A stretch of 64,000 nt of DNA, from the NCBI GenBank assembly GCA_013398295.1, contig VZSF01002918.1, positions 682,001 to 746,000 of the forward strand. The letters are read 5' to 3'. The notes below the pieces were generated by a model. It was not told where the DNA came from. It saw only the letters and a program-made list of their open reading frames with translations, and did no database searches. Of the stretch, positions 23,609-37,270 are shown piece after piece. Position numbers and translations under genes: made by a program. Within the stretch, counting starts at the first letter, position 1, and each line of letters begins with the position of its first letter. Source of the stretch: Chionis minor (Eukaryota; Chordata; Aves; Charadriiformes; Chionididae).

Positions 23609-24195
23609 ACTCCCTGGCTGACAGCTGTTCTGGGCAGCGCGGCCTGCTCTGCTCTGGTAGGCAGCAGGCTTTGAGTGAGGAAAGGAAATTGAGATTTAAA
23701 TTTCTGCTGTCCCACCTAAATCGCATCGTTATATAAGAGTTTTCTCCCAGTGCTCCCCTCTCCTCCTTATTTTTTGCAAAATAAAAAAACCCCTGTTGTT
23801 AGGATGGATGCCTCGGAGCCCTGAGGGCGCTAATAGGCCTTCGTGGCCCATGCCTGCCCAGAGCCTGTTAGCTGAGCCCTGGGCCTGTGGCGCCTACCTC
23901 GGCTGTGCTTGCAGCGCCTGGTCTCCATGGGCCTGCCCAGAGGCCACCACACCACCGCCCAACCCTGACCCTGCAGAGTGACTGCCTGGCTTGGCCTCAG
24001 ATCTCCCTCACTGCTGCCTCGTGATCTGGGCTGGTGGCTGGGGCTGGCCGCCATCTCTGGGCTTGCCCCGCCCGCCGTGCTCCCTGCCCCTGAGGGAGCC
24101 AGCAGCCCTTGCCGTGCCCAGCAGCATGCGTCACCCATGCAGCGTGGGTGATTGCTGCCCTGACCCACTGCACTGCCTGCTGCCCTAAGCTCAAA
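23609..24195. other. GC-rich island of unknown origin
   Basis: GC content jumps from the local roughly 38% to clearly above 60%, especially at 23800-24190, then returns abruptly to AT-rich sequence. CpG dinucleotides are present but not enriched, so it does not look like an active CpG island. Long overlapping open frames on both strands (such as 23830-24168 minus, 112 codons) are expected from stop-poor GC-rich DNA, and their Pro/Ala/Gly/Arg composition argues against real proteins. It adjoins the truncated end of the CR1 and could be an unrecognised transposable element, a minisatellite-like remnant or a GC-biased conversion spot. Confidence 0.5.
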
Positions 24196-27100
24196 GGTAA
24201 ATTGTTAAATGTTATCATGTATTTAGTCAGAAAACTTATAGGAGAGACTTCAGTTTGTGAAGAGGTTCACTCAGTGGCCATTTGAATATTAGCAGCTATG
24301 TTGAAGTCAAACAAATGTACTACCAGCTAGCTATAAATTTAGTGAAATTTAAAAATGGGTCTGTGATTGTACGACAAATATGCTAACTGAGGCCCTGGCA
24401 CGCAGGGAGTGTTTTTAGAGGGATTAATTAATGTGAGGATAGCGTTCTTCCCGGCGGAGGAGAAAGCCGATTATATAGCTTCAGGAATCGGTGTCAGCCG
24501 AGGAATACATTATCTGTTTGCAGATCAGCAAAGCATGTTATGCCATTAGGTCAGGAATGGCCAACTTCATTCCCCCCCAGTACTGAACACCTTAATTAGA
24601 CGAACCTTCCTGAAACTTTTTGGCATCTTGAAATTTGCTGTAGGGTAGTATGAATTTGCAGCATCCTAAATGAAATAGGTTCCAGGGTTCTGGTTTCCTG
24701 GATGAAAAATAAATTTCTCAAAGCAGTGAATCACAATTAATGAACAACCATGCGACGGTTATTGACAATACCTTCAGAATATGCTACACAGCAGCAAGAC
24801 ACTTTCTTCTTCTAATAAGGCCTAACATGACATAAGGTTCTATCTGAAGGACCTTCTTGCTTTATTAATCTCATTATGACCACTTGAATTGCTACATCCT
24901 CTGTAATGATTAAAACATTTGACTCCCAAGTGTGATATTATAATGAGGATGGAGTTCACAGAATAAGGCATTGTATCATTCTGCAAAGGCTGTCACCAAA
25001 TGGAAACAAATCAAACTTCTCAGTGCATTTTCCCTACTGTTACTATGGAAGAACAAACTTAAAAATTTTATGTGTATATCTATATATGCAGGTTTCCAAA
25101 CCCAACTAAGAATCCTTCTGTGGAAGATGTATTTTTGCATATTTAAATCTTCAAAAATATAGATGCCTTGAGCACCAATTTTAAAAGAAATATTGTTTAG
25201 TTAGTTATGTGAATTACCAAGCTAAAATTGACCACTTGTAATGTCGTGTGCCCTCCTCTTCCCACCATGTGTATATTTTTGTGAAGGATTTGGGCTGAGT
25301 GTGCTAGCCAAATTCCAGTTTGACAAACTATGTATATTCTCTTGTTCTCTGTGCTTCTTCTGTACTTGAAAATTCATAAATTGTCTTCATTTTCTTGAAT
25401 GTACCATTATTGCTCAGTGGGAGGATATAATTAAATATATATTCAGAAACATGTTTTCATTAAAAAATTCTCATCTTTTATTCAAAAAACTAAAAAATCC
25501 TGTTTGAAATTTGGAATCCGTCTTGTTTATAAATAATATAAAAATATAAAAATATAAAAAAATATAAAAGCCAAACAAAAGAAAGGTAGGAAATAAAATT
25601 TAATTCTACCACTTTTTTTTCTGCAGGGATCTTGAGGGAGAGAAACTCTGCCACACTTCAGCATGACAATCTAGAATAAAAAAGCATGATGCATGTTGGT
25701 CAAGCAATCCTGAGGTATGAAATGAGTTATTAACTGGAACTGAGAATAATCATTTTACTTCAGGTCTTCCTTGTTTATTTTTTCAACTGGGTGGAACGAG
25801 TTGCGTTATTTTCCCACAGAATTAGTTAATTCAACATTTTCCTGGTTCAAGAGAAATTTCTGTGTGTACAATTACTGCTTTAAAAGCCTTTAGCCTTGGC
25901 TCCAGTTATCATGTCATGATTTTCTGCCAGCAGTTCATCTGTCCCAGCACCAAAACCCCAGTGACTTCAATTAACTGCATATTCAGTTTCTTTTTTATGC
26001 TCTCCTTTTTGGTCTAATTACCTGTCTAATGAATACATCCAATGGATACATCCAAGCTATATGTTTTTTCCTAATTTTGGTGAAAGCAGGAAGGGAGCGT
26101 AACAGAATACTGTACAGTTAGGGAAAAAAGATTGGTATTTGAATGTAACTTAAAAAAAAATATGGAGAAAATCCTGCTTTTGAAAACTCCTGTGAAATAT
26201 TCCCCAGGTGTTCAGGGAACCTGGGGCATATTTGTTTTGGGTAAAGTTCATCTACAAGGGACTTTGTCTAGGACTAGAATTATGCTATCCTTCATATAGA
26301 CTTTATTCCAAATTACCTTTTTACTGCTATTTTAACTTTGAATTAGTCAAATCTTGCTCAGACTTTTGCCTTTGCCTTGCTACTTGCAAAAACTCTGCTG
26401 TTCAAAGATATTAAGGAGTGCAGCAAATAAGTATTTTCAAGCCCTGAATAGATAAGTGGAATCTAATTATCAGTGAGCTAGAGAAACCACCATCCGTCGT
26501 CATCTTGGGTTTAGGCTTGTGAGAGACAGTGTGTAAGAATGTTAGAAAAGCCCATCAGGACATCATTCACTGCACTCCTGAGCATTTCATATTGTATATA
26601 TTAGACAAGAATGTGTAAGACGCTTCCTCCCCCCCCCCCAATTACTAAGTTAAAACTACAGAACCAAAAGGAGAGACTGTGATCAACTGTTACAAGAAAG
26701 CTAGAGAAAATGCTCAGATATACTGAGAGATCTTTTCTGAGGGTCATTTTTACTATTAATTAGTTGTTTTATAAAGTCACTTTCCTATGATGTTATTTGC
26801 GAGCGTCTTATGCACTGAACTAAAAATAATTTCCTTTATTTGTTGCATGGAAGGGATTGTGAGCTTTTGGAAGCTGTATGGTTTGGTAATTATATCATTG
26901 TTGTCAGGCTAACTGAATTTTCCACTTGGTCGATGATTGGGCAGAATTTGTTCTCATTAGTCTTAATAGAAGAGAGCCAACAGTTGCACCAGGAGGGATC
27001 ATATTCTTCTTAATGTTCTTTGAAAGCATAACCGCTCCAGGTTATTGCAATACATGTGTGTGAACGTAAATACTTTATCACTGTAAATTGGGCAAAGGAT

Positions 27101-27515
27101 AGTTGTTTTTGTTTGGGACATTGACTCAAATGTCAACATTGAGCCTGACTTCCATATTTCTGCATAGTTTTCACGTTCCATTTTAATGTCATCCTTACTA
27201 TTAAAGGAAGTTCTACTTTATCCTGTGGTACAGAAATTCATACATGATATAAAAGGCAGTCATAGTCTTGTCAGGAAGACAAGAAATCTGTTGTTCGGAT
27301 TCTAGGGGAAAGTTTTCAGAAGGAGAATCATGGATGGAGTAAGAGGACCTAAACTTCATTTTCCTGTTCTCTTTTCTTAGTCGGCTCTTCAACCTAAAGT
27401 TGTAACTGGTGCAAAACTAGGGTGATAATTCCTCTTATGCCTTGTGGAGTTTGAAAAAGAGGGACACCAGGCTCAAAATTATTAGTTGCTACAATGGATT
27501 AATCTTTTTTTTCAG
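24196..27515. other. Unique noncoding stretch, possible conserved elements
   Basis: No gene is seen. The part from about 24400 to 24960 is dense in TAAT/ATTA and ATTAAT cores without being simple repeat, as developmental enhancers often are; this is only suggestive. An A/T tandem (about 25528-25569, AAAATAT units) and an 11-C run (26629-26639) are the main simple tracts. Confidence 0.45.
25528..25569. repeat. AT-rich tandem tract (AAAATAT-like units)
   Basis: About five imperfect ATAAAAAT/ATATAAAA units in a row. Simple repeat. Confidence 0.85.
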
Positions 27516-27589
27516 GAGTTCAAAAGATGACGACTATTTAATATATGTCCTAGAAGTTGATGGTACATCTAGTAAGCAACCAAAATCAG
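27516..27589 (+). CDS. Candidate internal coding exon, 74 nt (unconfirmed)
   Basis: An acceptor (AATCTTTTTTTTCAG ending at 27515) and a donor (AAATCAG|GTAAAT at 27589/27590) frame 74 nt with exactly one open frame. It has one base of a split codon, 24 codons (SSKDDDYLIYVLEVDGTS... in one-letter code) and one trailing base. The mix of acidic, beta-strand-like and Lys-rich residues is protein-like and the splice sites are good. The start phase (2) matches the end phase of the candidate exon at 2181-2278, about 25 kb upstream on the same strand. I do not recognise the peptide. A chance pseudo-exon remains the main alternative. Confidence 0.22.
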
Positions 27590-27978
27590 GTAAATCTGAG
27601 CAATCCAAAGTGTGTTGGTCTGGTTGTATGGAGGTGGGTATATATTAAGATTGTAAGGGTAATATTTGCTTACTTTATTGTGAGTTGGTATTTTTAATCT
27701 GAATTGATCAGACATTGTAGACAAAAGAGAATCGCAATTTATAATTTCAGGAAAACAAATAGGTAAAATGGGGAAATGAAGTGATGCCGTGCATTAGTTG
27801 TGAATGCTGAACAAGGTCTTACATAGTGTTATTTTTATTCCAGCTATACAGTAAGATCTCTCTTCAAAAAATTTTCAGGTGTTTCCTTGCCAGTAGTTAG
27901 TTCTGGGTTCTGCCAAAAGCTGCTACAAGCCATCAGCTACTATGGACTCTTTTCTATAAGATATTACTTTAATTAGCT

Positions 27979-28035
27979 GGGTTTGGTTTTTATTTTTTTG
28001 GTTTGGTTTTGTTTTTTGTTTTTGTTTTTTTTTTT
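27979..28035. repeat. G/T-rich low-complexity tract
   Basis: Fifty-seven bases of G and T with a single A at about 27992. Likely grown by slippage. Confidence 0.85.
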
Positions 28036-31000
28036 CAAATAATGTGGGCTGTTTCTATATCAATACAGCTCTACTTTTAGTTTGTTACTGACTTTACTAT
28101 TTTATGGTTGTTTAGTCCTTACCAAAACACTGAAGTTATTAGAAGGATAAACATACTTGGAAGTGGATAGAGTACTTTGGAAGTACTAAAAGAGTATAAG
28201 ATATATACATAGTGTAGTCCTTTGTGCCAGTAATGCAACTTCATAGAAGTGTTGGTACAGTGCCATTATAAGACAGCGCCAGATACCAGAGGCACACAGC
28301 ATGATTTGCTATTTAGCTAATCCTATTAGATAGGTAGTTGTGGGCTTGTGGCAGGTGTCCCATTGACATTGTTGCAACTCCTCAAAGACTGAAAGCCACA
28401 ACTTCTGCACCTTAATTTGTTTGAACTACAAAACTCTCACTTGAAAGTCTTCTCCAAAAGGTGCTTTTTTCTTTTTTTTTTTTTTTTGGTTTGAGGGCAT
28501 AATTTGTCTAACTCACGTTTCTCAATATCACTGTTTGAAGACAATATAGGAGTCTAAAAAGACAAGAAGAGGAAAGCTGATGCTGAGAAAAGGAGTGAAG
28601 TCCATATGTTTTGTTTGTATATAGATGATACTGGTATTCAGATGGAGTATTTGCCAAACTGTAATCCATTATACACCTATAAAAATGGACCTCAAAGGGC
28701 TTCTTCAAATAGAGAGAAAAATCTAAACTAAAAAACCCTGCACCAGATCCTTTGTGGCAACACTGAAAACATCAATGCATATGAGACACTTTCACTTTAT
28801 GTGGAAGTAGCTTTATTTGTGGGAAACTGTGTAGGTTGTAAGCCTTTCATTGTCCAGGAAAACCATATTTAACATTGCAGGTATATTTCTGCTGGTTTAG
28901 GGCTGAGTTTCAGCAAGTACTGTCAGCAGTGGGAAGAGCAGATGGATGGAATGGCTTGGTTTCTGTCACATGTCTAAGGATTGTTTTAGTAGTCTGCTGT
29001 TTATAAGATCATGGAAATAGACAAACTTTTAGCAAGAAAACAGAATATAACAGTTCAGCCTGTTGAATTGTTCATTTTTGGAGATGCACTTTGCTTAGAG
29101 AGAAGGATAAGCCTGACACTGGGAATGTCACAAGAGCCTGCCATTCTTTGTAAGGCAGGAATAAGGTAATGACCACCACGAGAAAGTTAATGTATAGTCT
29201 GTGAGAACAAGTGGATGTTGTTGATATTTTTATACTCATTTCAAAATCCTTCTTAGTAAGAAAATGAATAGCTGTAGTGATTTTATCTGAGGCTGACCAG
29301 ACCAGAGAGTGTTTTATAGTCAAAACTTAAAGTTGTTTGTATTGAAACATATGGGTCCTCATTGATTGTAAATGGTTTACTTATACTTTGGGAGGTTTTG
29401 CTTTATGCATACTTAGGTATAAGATATTTTAATATTGTTAAAACAGCAAGCATTCTACCTAAATGTGCAATTTGTGTTTTAAAAAGGCTTTGAGGAGAAT
29501 GTGGGGTGTTTACTGTCTATCTCTTTTACATATCTTTCTATGTTCACAAGATCATCGTCAACGTGATAGTTTGTATCTGCAAAATGATGAGGCTTTCCTA
29601 TTAAAGAATAGACTTGTGTCCTAAATAATTTCTTTTTTTTTAATTAATTTAATCAGTCAAAATTTAGCAAAGGTTGCCCATATATTTTTTGTTGTTTTCT
29701 TGTATGCAGGCATTAGAATACAGTCCTGAGTCACAAAATTATGGGACTAATTTTTGCCATGGGCCCAAAATTAAATCATCTGTAATGTTTATTCCTAAAA
29801 AAATATTTATCTAGGCTTTTCATAAATGTTCACAATTATGGAGAGTCAAAAACCTCACCTGTCAGCTGTGTTCTCATGCTATTTTTTTGTTAGGATAGCT
29901 GCTTTACTTAGTCCAAAGGTCTGCTCACTTACAACACAACACTGATTACCTTCCCTCTTATTGATCTGTATGTATATCTGAGTTTATTTACTGCATGCTG
30001 TTTCAAACTTTGCTGTCAAGACAGAATTATTAATTTCTAAGATATTCATCAACAAAAAGACTAATTTTTTTGCTAATTTTGATGCATTTTTCTAGTCTCT
30101 CTGTAATTCAAGAAGCTGATATCTATATCTTATAAATGAAGGAGTTATAAAGCCATAAATATCCAGTAATGCTGAGTCTTGCGTTTAAAACACTTAAGAC
30201 CCTTTTAGAGTTTGTCCCCCACCCCCAAAGCGGTTCTTCCACTGACCTTACTGAAAGCTGTGAGCTCTCAGCTCATCTGCAGGCCATTCTAAGTTCCCAA
30301 GTCTACGTATTTATTAAATGAATAGACAATTAATGCCTAACTTGGAAGAAGTGATCCCCACCCTGTGATGTGGGAGGTAGTATTGGTGCCAGAGCTATAC
30401 ATCTGGCTTGTATTCTGCTACCTAAATTGAAAGAATACATCCAGGAGGTAGTTAATGATGTGTGTACATCATCTTGGAGGTGGAAGCTCATTCTGCCTCC
30501 CTCTCTGTTATGGTCCCTTTGGGTATGGGCAAGGTGCAGTCATTTTTTGAACTTGTGTAGTACAATGTCAGTGTGCTCCAGTTCAGGTCACAGCAGTTTT
30601 CCAAAACTGCGCACACTGATTTTAAAGTATGATCCAAAACCATCTGCTACAATAGAAAAGTAGATTATGCTGCATTCCTCTGATTAAACTCCTGGGTAAA
30701 CGGGGTGGAATATTGAACTCTTTACCCAATTTTATATGGAACTTTTCTCACAGAAGAAAGCTGAAACTATGAGCTCTGTTCAGGCTCTGGAGAGGACTAC
30801 ACTTGATGTGAGGACAGTTACACTGGCATATCTCCTTAGCCTATGTTCCCCAACATAGTAAGTCTGTACCTTCTGCTTAGTCATTTCTTATGAATCCTGT
30901 TATATCCTCCTTCCCTGCAGCTGCTCTCTTCATTCATTCATCTCATAATCCTCTAGACGTGCTTTGTTTACTTTGTCAGTGGTTCTCCATGCCAGCCTGC

Positions 31001-34000
31001 AACAGAGGTCCCACAGGCCTCTTTGCTCTCAAGTTGACTGGAGATCAGCTTTTTTCCCATTGCAGCTCTTGCCAGAAGTCTCATTGCATTCCCTGTGTTA
31101 TGGAACAATCTGTGTTTCTTCTACTTCCTTCTACTATTGCCCTGATGTGGTTTTGACCAAGATGTAAAGTGAATTAGATTGCATAGCACCTGAAAGAGTT
31201 ACTATAACAGCATGACATAAGTTCAGCTCTCGTGGTAATTGTTCCTCAGCATCTGCATAACTAGCTCTCACTAAATTAAAGTATTCACATTCTGACTTCC
31301 TGAATATATATGCCAGAGAGGGCTGACTTCTGCTTTACTTGAAACTACCACTGAGTTCCATGGGATTAAGGAGGACAAGATCTAACTGTTAAGGTAATTT
31401 GTAGTCCCTTTGGGGCAATGAACCAACTTTTTTATTTAACTCCACCTGTTTTCACTTCTGTATCCTTGTGATTATTCTGAAGGAGAGGAGGGTAAGACAT
31501 GGTAAAAGCCATCAGAATTTTAGTGCCTGATTGGATTTTCTGTAGTTTCATTCTCCACTTCTTAACTTCTCATGTAAATAGCCACTAAGAACTCTATTAA
31601 AAAGTTCTTTGATCAGGGTCAAAGAATTATCAAAGCCAGCAAACTAAAAGTTGAATCTGTAACCAGATGCTCGGAAGAAATGAGCACCATTTGGCTGTGA
31701 ACTACCTTTAACCAAGATTTAATTACAATCTTCATTACTTCAGAGACTAGGAAAATTCAATATGACAATCTTAAGGGAGCAGTAGTAATAAAATAATGAA
31801 TGAAAAATTCTAAAAAACCAGCCAAGTGAGAGAGTATATCTGTATCAGTAAAACAAACTATCATAATTAAAACAGTCAGTTAATTTCAAATGTGGGATTG
31901 TTTTGTGTAACCTTTAGAGGAAAAGGATAAAAAGAGAAACCACTGAAAACACACTGAAATATATCTGCTTGTGCTCCTGTTGGATGCTGAAGATGGTTAT
32001 TCTGTTAGTTAGGAGTGCTTTCTGCTAATTTGGGTTAATGGTACATGTATGTTGCTGTAATCACTATAACTTTTTATTCTTATTGGCCCACATCTGTTGC
32101 TATCACACCAATGTTAAATCCCAACCCATCTTGTGAGAAGAGCCTGAAGGGCAAGGGGCTGTTTTTGCAAAATATACCTGATACCTCATCATAACATCCT
32201 TCCTTGCAAATTGTAGATATTTATTCTTTGGTTTTGTTTTAAAGGAGTAATTTACATGTGAGCCACTTGGATTCTGCAGCAGAAGAATATTTTGAGATTT
32301 AGTTCAATTATAATTTCTGCATATTTTTAAAAAAATCTTTGTTTCATGATAGCAAATACATTTTAATAAACTGCATATCAGTTCTGGGCACCTCATATAA
32401 ATTGTAAAACTGACCCAGGGGTTCAAGTGCCAAATAGTTGTTTTCCAAATATCAGCAATTTCTGAAACTGCATTTATCCTGGCATTAATATTCTTATTCG
32501 CACTGTGCTGTGAGATATCGATATTAATCCATTACTATATATTAAAGCAAAATATTATATAATTATACCATGACACCATGGAAGCAAGCAAAGGATACTA
32601 CTTTCTAAGACAATATTTTCAGTATCATTTTTACAGCTTGCTACTCCATCTACTTTTTCTATTATGCAAACTTGTTATTTTTCTTCCTACATCACAATAA
32701 CATAAGTACATTTTAGGTCCAAAATATGCATTTAAAAACACATTTCCTTCACATGTAAAAGATTTTTTTGGTTTTTGGTGTCATTTCTGAATTGACAACC
32801 TTTCAGGTAACATTGTTTTATCAGTCAATTTAGCTAATTTATTAGGATGTAATTCGCTATTCATACTGCACAAGACATTTTCTTTTCTGTACGTTATATA
32901 CATATATGTGTAAGAATAATGTAGTCCTGTGACTGCTATTATCTCTTTCTTTCATTGTTAAGTGTTTCATTTATTACTGTGTGTCCCTAAGGAGCAAGAC
33001 TGCTTAGTTTCACCTGATTGGATTTTAAAATCTATTTGATGAATTAGACCCACTGAGGCACACCTCTGATGTGACTTGGTTTATACAGAAAGTGTTGGGC
33101 ATGCAAAGAAATGTACTCAGATAATCCTGTTTTCAAAGTCTGCTCCTACAAATGCACTAAATTTAACCTAAACAAGAGGAGAAGCACAGAAACTAAATAT
33201 CGTTCCCAGCAAGTTTTCTGCAACAATGGCATATATCTTCTTTAAAGCCCATATTTTTATGCTTTATAAACCTGCTTTAGTCAAAGGAAGGGATGTGGGC
33301 AGAATATGAAGGTGGTAAACCCAAGTTACTTTTAATGAACCATCACTAGCTTGTTGTGCTTTGAAGAATATATATGCAATGAAAATTCCTGAAGTTATGT
33401 GCTCTGGGCTGCATAATGGCCAATAGCACCTCCCTTATGAAAAACTATACAGTGTTTGTATTTTCCTCACAACCACGTATCAATCTGGATTATAAATAAG
33501 GCAAAAGCAAAACTTGGACCCAAATGTGGATTCAGCTATCTCTTTGAACAGGAATTGTCTGTACAAAATAGATCTTTGATTAGGCTTGGGAGGTTGACTA
33601 AAGATTTTGTGTGTCTCTATGTACAGAGCATAAAGGATATGAACTTTTTTCCGAATAGGTTGCATTAAACATCTACATTAACCTGTAAACATGCATTAAA
33701 ATGTAGTAATTTATTTGCTTTGATTCACATTAGTTTGTTTCAATAAATTAATCTATTAAAAAATAAAAAGCACTTCACTCATTCTGAGGATAGTAACATT
33801 TTTGTAAATAAATTCCATCAAGAAGAATAACAGAAGAAATCAGGGCGTAATATACAGAAGTTAGGCTAACAGTATGTTTCATATAATATGTATATGAGAT
33901 GGGAGGAAGACAGAATACAGGATGACTACTTAAGACTGACTTTCCATTAGCAATATTATGATTCCAAAGTAACCTATGTCTTTACTTCTATATCATCCAT

Positions 34001-35835
34001 ATGCAAAACATTAGTACCTCTCAAGGCATTAATAATAGCATTACTTAGTGTAAGTTATGTGAGCAATTCTGGAAGAAGGCAGAAAATGAATCTATTTCTA
34101 AGAGCAAAAAATTGCTCTGCCGTTATCAAGGAGGACAGGTTATCTAGTCAAGAGAACAGAAAACTGAAACATAACTGACTTGAGGGTGTTCTTTACATTT
34201 GTAAAACAAAAAGAGATGACAAGGCTTACTCATAAGTTCATTAACTTGATATTTAAAAGAAAATACATTGCAAGGAAAAGAAGTATAAAAACAGTTGATA
34301 CAGAGTTTATCCTTCTTCAGTAGGGTACTGAAGTCAATCTTAGGAGAATAATGAAATAGATTTTCAGAAGTGGTGAAGCAAATCACTTTTTGGAGTAAGG
34401 AAATGTCTTCCACAGACATTAAAAAAAAAATATACTTTTAATTTTTTTTCTCTTGGGAACTTTTAAACATGGTGGAAAAACATTGGATGGGACAAGAATG
34501 CACCCGGAGAGCATTTTTCCCTAGTTCCTCTACTTTCAAAGTTTGAAGAGAACTCTGAATCACATTATGTCAAACTGCATACAAGGGCACAGAGTCAGCT
34601 GTCATTTGTACTCACTGTGGCCTTTGTATGCAAACACAGATCTGCCAGTTAGTGTTGACTTTCATCAATATGGTACCTGAGGTCCATGCCAGTGGTATCC
34701 CCATAACAACACAAGACACCAAAAGTCCATGTATCGCAGCTTCTAAGTCTGGTAGTGGAGTACAATGATACTCTCCTAGGCCCCAGCTGTAGACTTGTAT
34801 GTTCCCCATTATGCTCTATGAGACTACTGCTGTGCTTCTTTAAATTCTGAAGTCCAAGACAAAGAAATTACCTCACTGAAAATACAGCTGTAAGATATAG
34901 ATGTCTTACATAAAAGTCTTATCGAAGTTTAAAAAGTTGAACTGAAACCTTACAGTGACAAAGACTTTGACTTAGAATTCCTACTTATTCACACAGGGCT
35001 TTTTTTTCCAACCTGCTGAACAGAATTTCTTTGGACAGTACAGAACCTTCTTATTCCTTTGATGGAAAGAGTCATTAAAAAAAAAAAATAAAAAAGAAGT
35101 CTTGCTACTTTGCCAAGGACAAGTCACAATGGACACAAAATTCCTTAAGGTCTATTGCATGTCATATCCTTCAATGAAATAATGTTTTGACCAAAACCCC
35201 ATGAATCCCTTTATTATTTCTCTATCAAAATTAAAAGCAGACACTATTACAGTTCTTTTGTCTATACTTCGTTTCCACAGCAAGGTAAGGTGATTTATAA
35301 TGTTGCATACAGTGAAATAATGCATGAAAAAACATGTTTTCATGAAGTTTTGAAGGAGGTACATTTGACCAGAAGGTAGATGATGTGCAAATTTTATTTT
35401 CTAAATAAGTGCTCTCTCTCTGCTATGTTTAATTTTATCTACATCACATTCCCAAAATGCATTGCTTAATATATTCTTTTCATTTATTGTTGAAGAAGAA
35501 TAAAAGCTTTCTAATAATTTTAGATTCTGGTAAACAAGGTCCTCCAAACTGTAGGTTTTAAGTTCATTGTAATCTAATTAGCTTCAAACTGGAAACAAAG
35601 ATGACTTTATGATACCTGTTGCAAAGTTCTGTAGTATGGATAAACACCACGGGTGTCTAGTAGAAATTATCTTTTACAGCTGTGCAATATTTTTTCCATT
35701 AGAAAATTAATTTTCTCAACAGCTGAAACTTCTTTCAGTTATTTTCGTGTAGGAAACATGGTTTCAACCTTTGCTTTTGTTTTTAGAGTCTGCCATGTTT
35801 TACATTTCATTTTGAATTGGATATTGCAGTGGATG

Positions 35836-35873
35836 ATGTTTATGACATCTGAAGAAAACAATGTCATAAACAT
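35836..35873. repeat. Perfect 13-bp inverted repeat (hairpin)
   Basis: ATGTTTATGACAT (35836-35848) and ATGTCATAAACAT (35861-35873) are exact reverse complements around a 12-nt loop. A G-T pair could add one step. No terminator-like T run or transposon context is visible. Confidence 0.8.
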
Positions 35874-36624
35874 TTAAAGGCAATGTTATAGAATGGTATT
35901 TATCTACACAGAATATTTAACTGCTATTTCTTAATTAATTTCTGCTAAATTAAGATTATTCAGAATTCTCAAAGTGGTATTCATTCAGAGAGTTTGCATT
36001 TATCTTCTGGCTTGGTAAAGCAACAAAATATTCAAAAGATCAGATATACCCACATACCAAACAGAAGCTTAATGTGATCTGCATCCCACCTTTTCCATGG
36101 GATATTTAAGTCCCATATTAAGAGCATGAGTATCTCTTTAATTAGTTTTGACTAACCAGCATCTTGTTCTAACTGCTGTAGAAACATGGAACAGAAATGG
36201 TCTGAGACCTAAGGTGCTTATGTCATGAGAAATATCCTGTAATAACATAACTTGTCTTCTGTGCATTCTCAGTGCTCTACTATCAGAATATAGTGTGTCA
36301 AATGTTGCTGTTTTACTATTAAAATATTATTAAGAATTGGCTTAAAAGTTAATTGCTGATTGTGGAGAATTTGACAGTGAATTCTCTTCAGTTTTCTTGA
36401 ACAGTTTCCAGCATAAAACAAGGGGTGTTTTTAAATACTGGGAGAATGCAGGGTGAAAAGCTGCATGTTGTGGTTTTGCACAAATAAATAAAGGTTTGTT
36501 ATACTTTGCTGTTGCTCCATTTTACAACTGTCATAGGACTGAGATAACACAACCTAAATATATGAAAGCTTTACTGGTATTCACAATACATCTATATCAA
36601 ACTCAAAGTGCAAGCATGTACTTC

Positions 36625-36644
36625 ATATTATATTATATTATATT
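36625..36644. repeat. (ATATT)n microsatellite
   Basis: Four units of ATATT/TATTA. Confidence 0.85.
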
Positions 36645-37270
36645 TTGTATTTTCTCTCCACTTGGTCTTCCTGTGAGAATGTATTATGTGTATTCAAGGC
36701 ATATTAACATATAGTTGAGGCACATTTGCAACTGCTATCATACTGGTATCTGAAGAAAAGGCATCATTATTACCATGGATGTATTTAGCAAGGTGAAATA
36801 CTGAAAGATTGTAATGTAGATTCGCATTCCCATTCATATATGAGAAGTTATTTACTCTAATGTACTGGCCAGCTCTACACCGGAAAAAAGAGAAGTGGTG
36901 GCATAGACAAAGTGCTTAACAAAAAGACCCAGGATTTCTGTGAGCAGCACTGCATTCTATGAGTGCGTAACTATGAAAAGAAATATTTAAATTATATACG
37001 CAAAACTTAGAGTAGTTTGACAAACTGTGTCACAAAGTTTATGCAGTCCCTCTTCTATTCACAAAAGAGTCACTGGAATTTAAGTGTGTTTTGACATTTT
37101 ATCAAAGGGACATATCTGCCTGGCAGGAGCAGTCTGGACTTTATAACCCAGCATACCCCTCTGTGTCTGGGCCAGATACTGCCTACTTATTTCACAGTTT
37201 GTATTGCTTACCAGTGTAAAGCCTTGTTTCTGTCTGAGCATTTCTTATTACTTGTGTTTGCATTCAAGAT

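Noticed and set aside
23830..24168. 112-codon minus-strand open frame and overlapping frames
   Set aside because: It sits in GC-rich DNA where stops are rare on all frames. The composition is Pro/Ala/Gly/Arg-biased with no domain.
25627..25680. Acceptor TTTTTTTTCTGCAG with 16 codons and a stop followed by an AATAAA-like word
   Set aside because: Too short to support, and similar decoys occur throughout the window.
35836..35873. Hairpin as a bacterial-type terminator or CRISPR repeat
   Set aside because: Single copy, no T run and eukaryotic context. There is no regularly spaced repeat array anywhere in the window.
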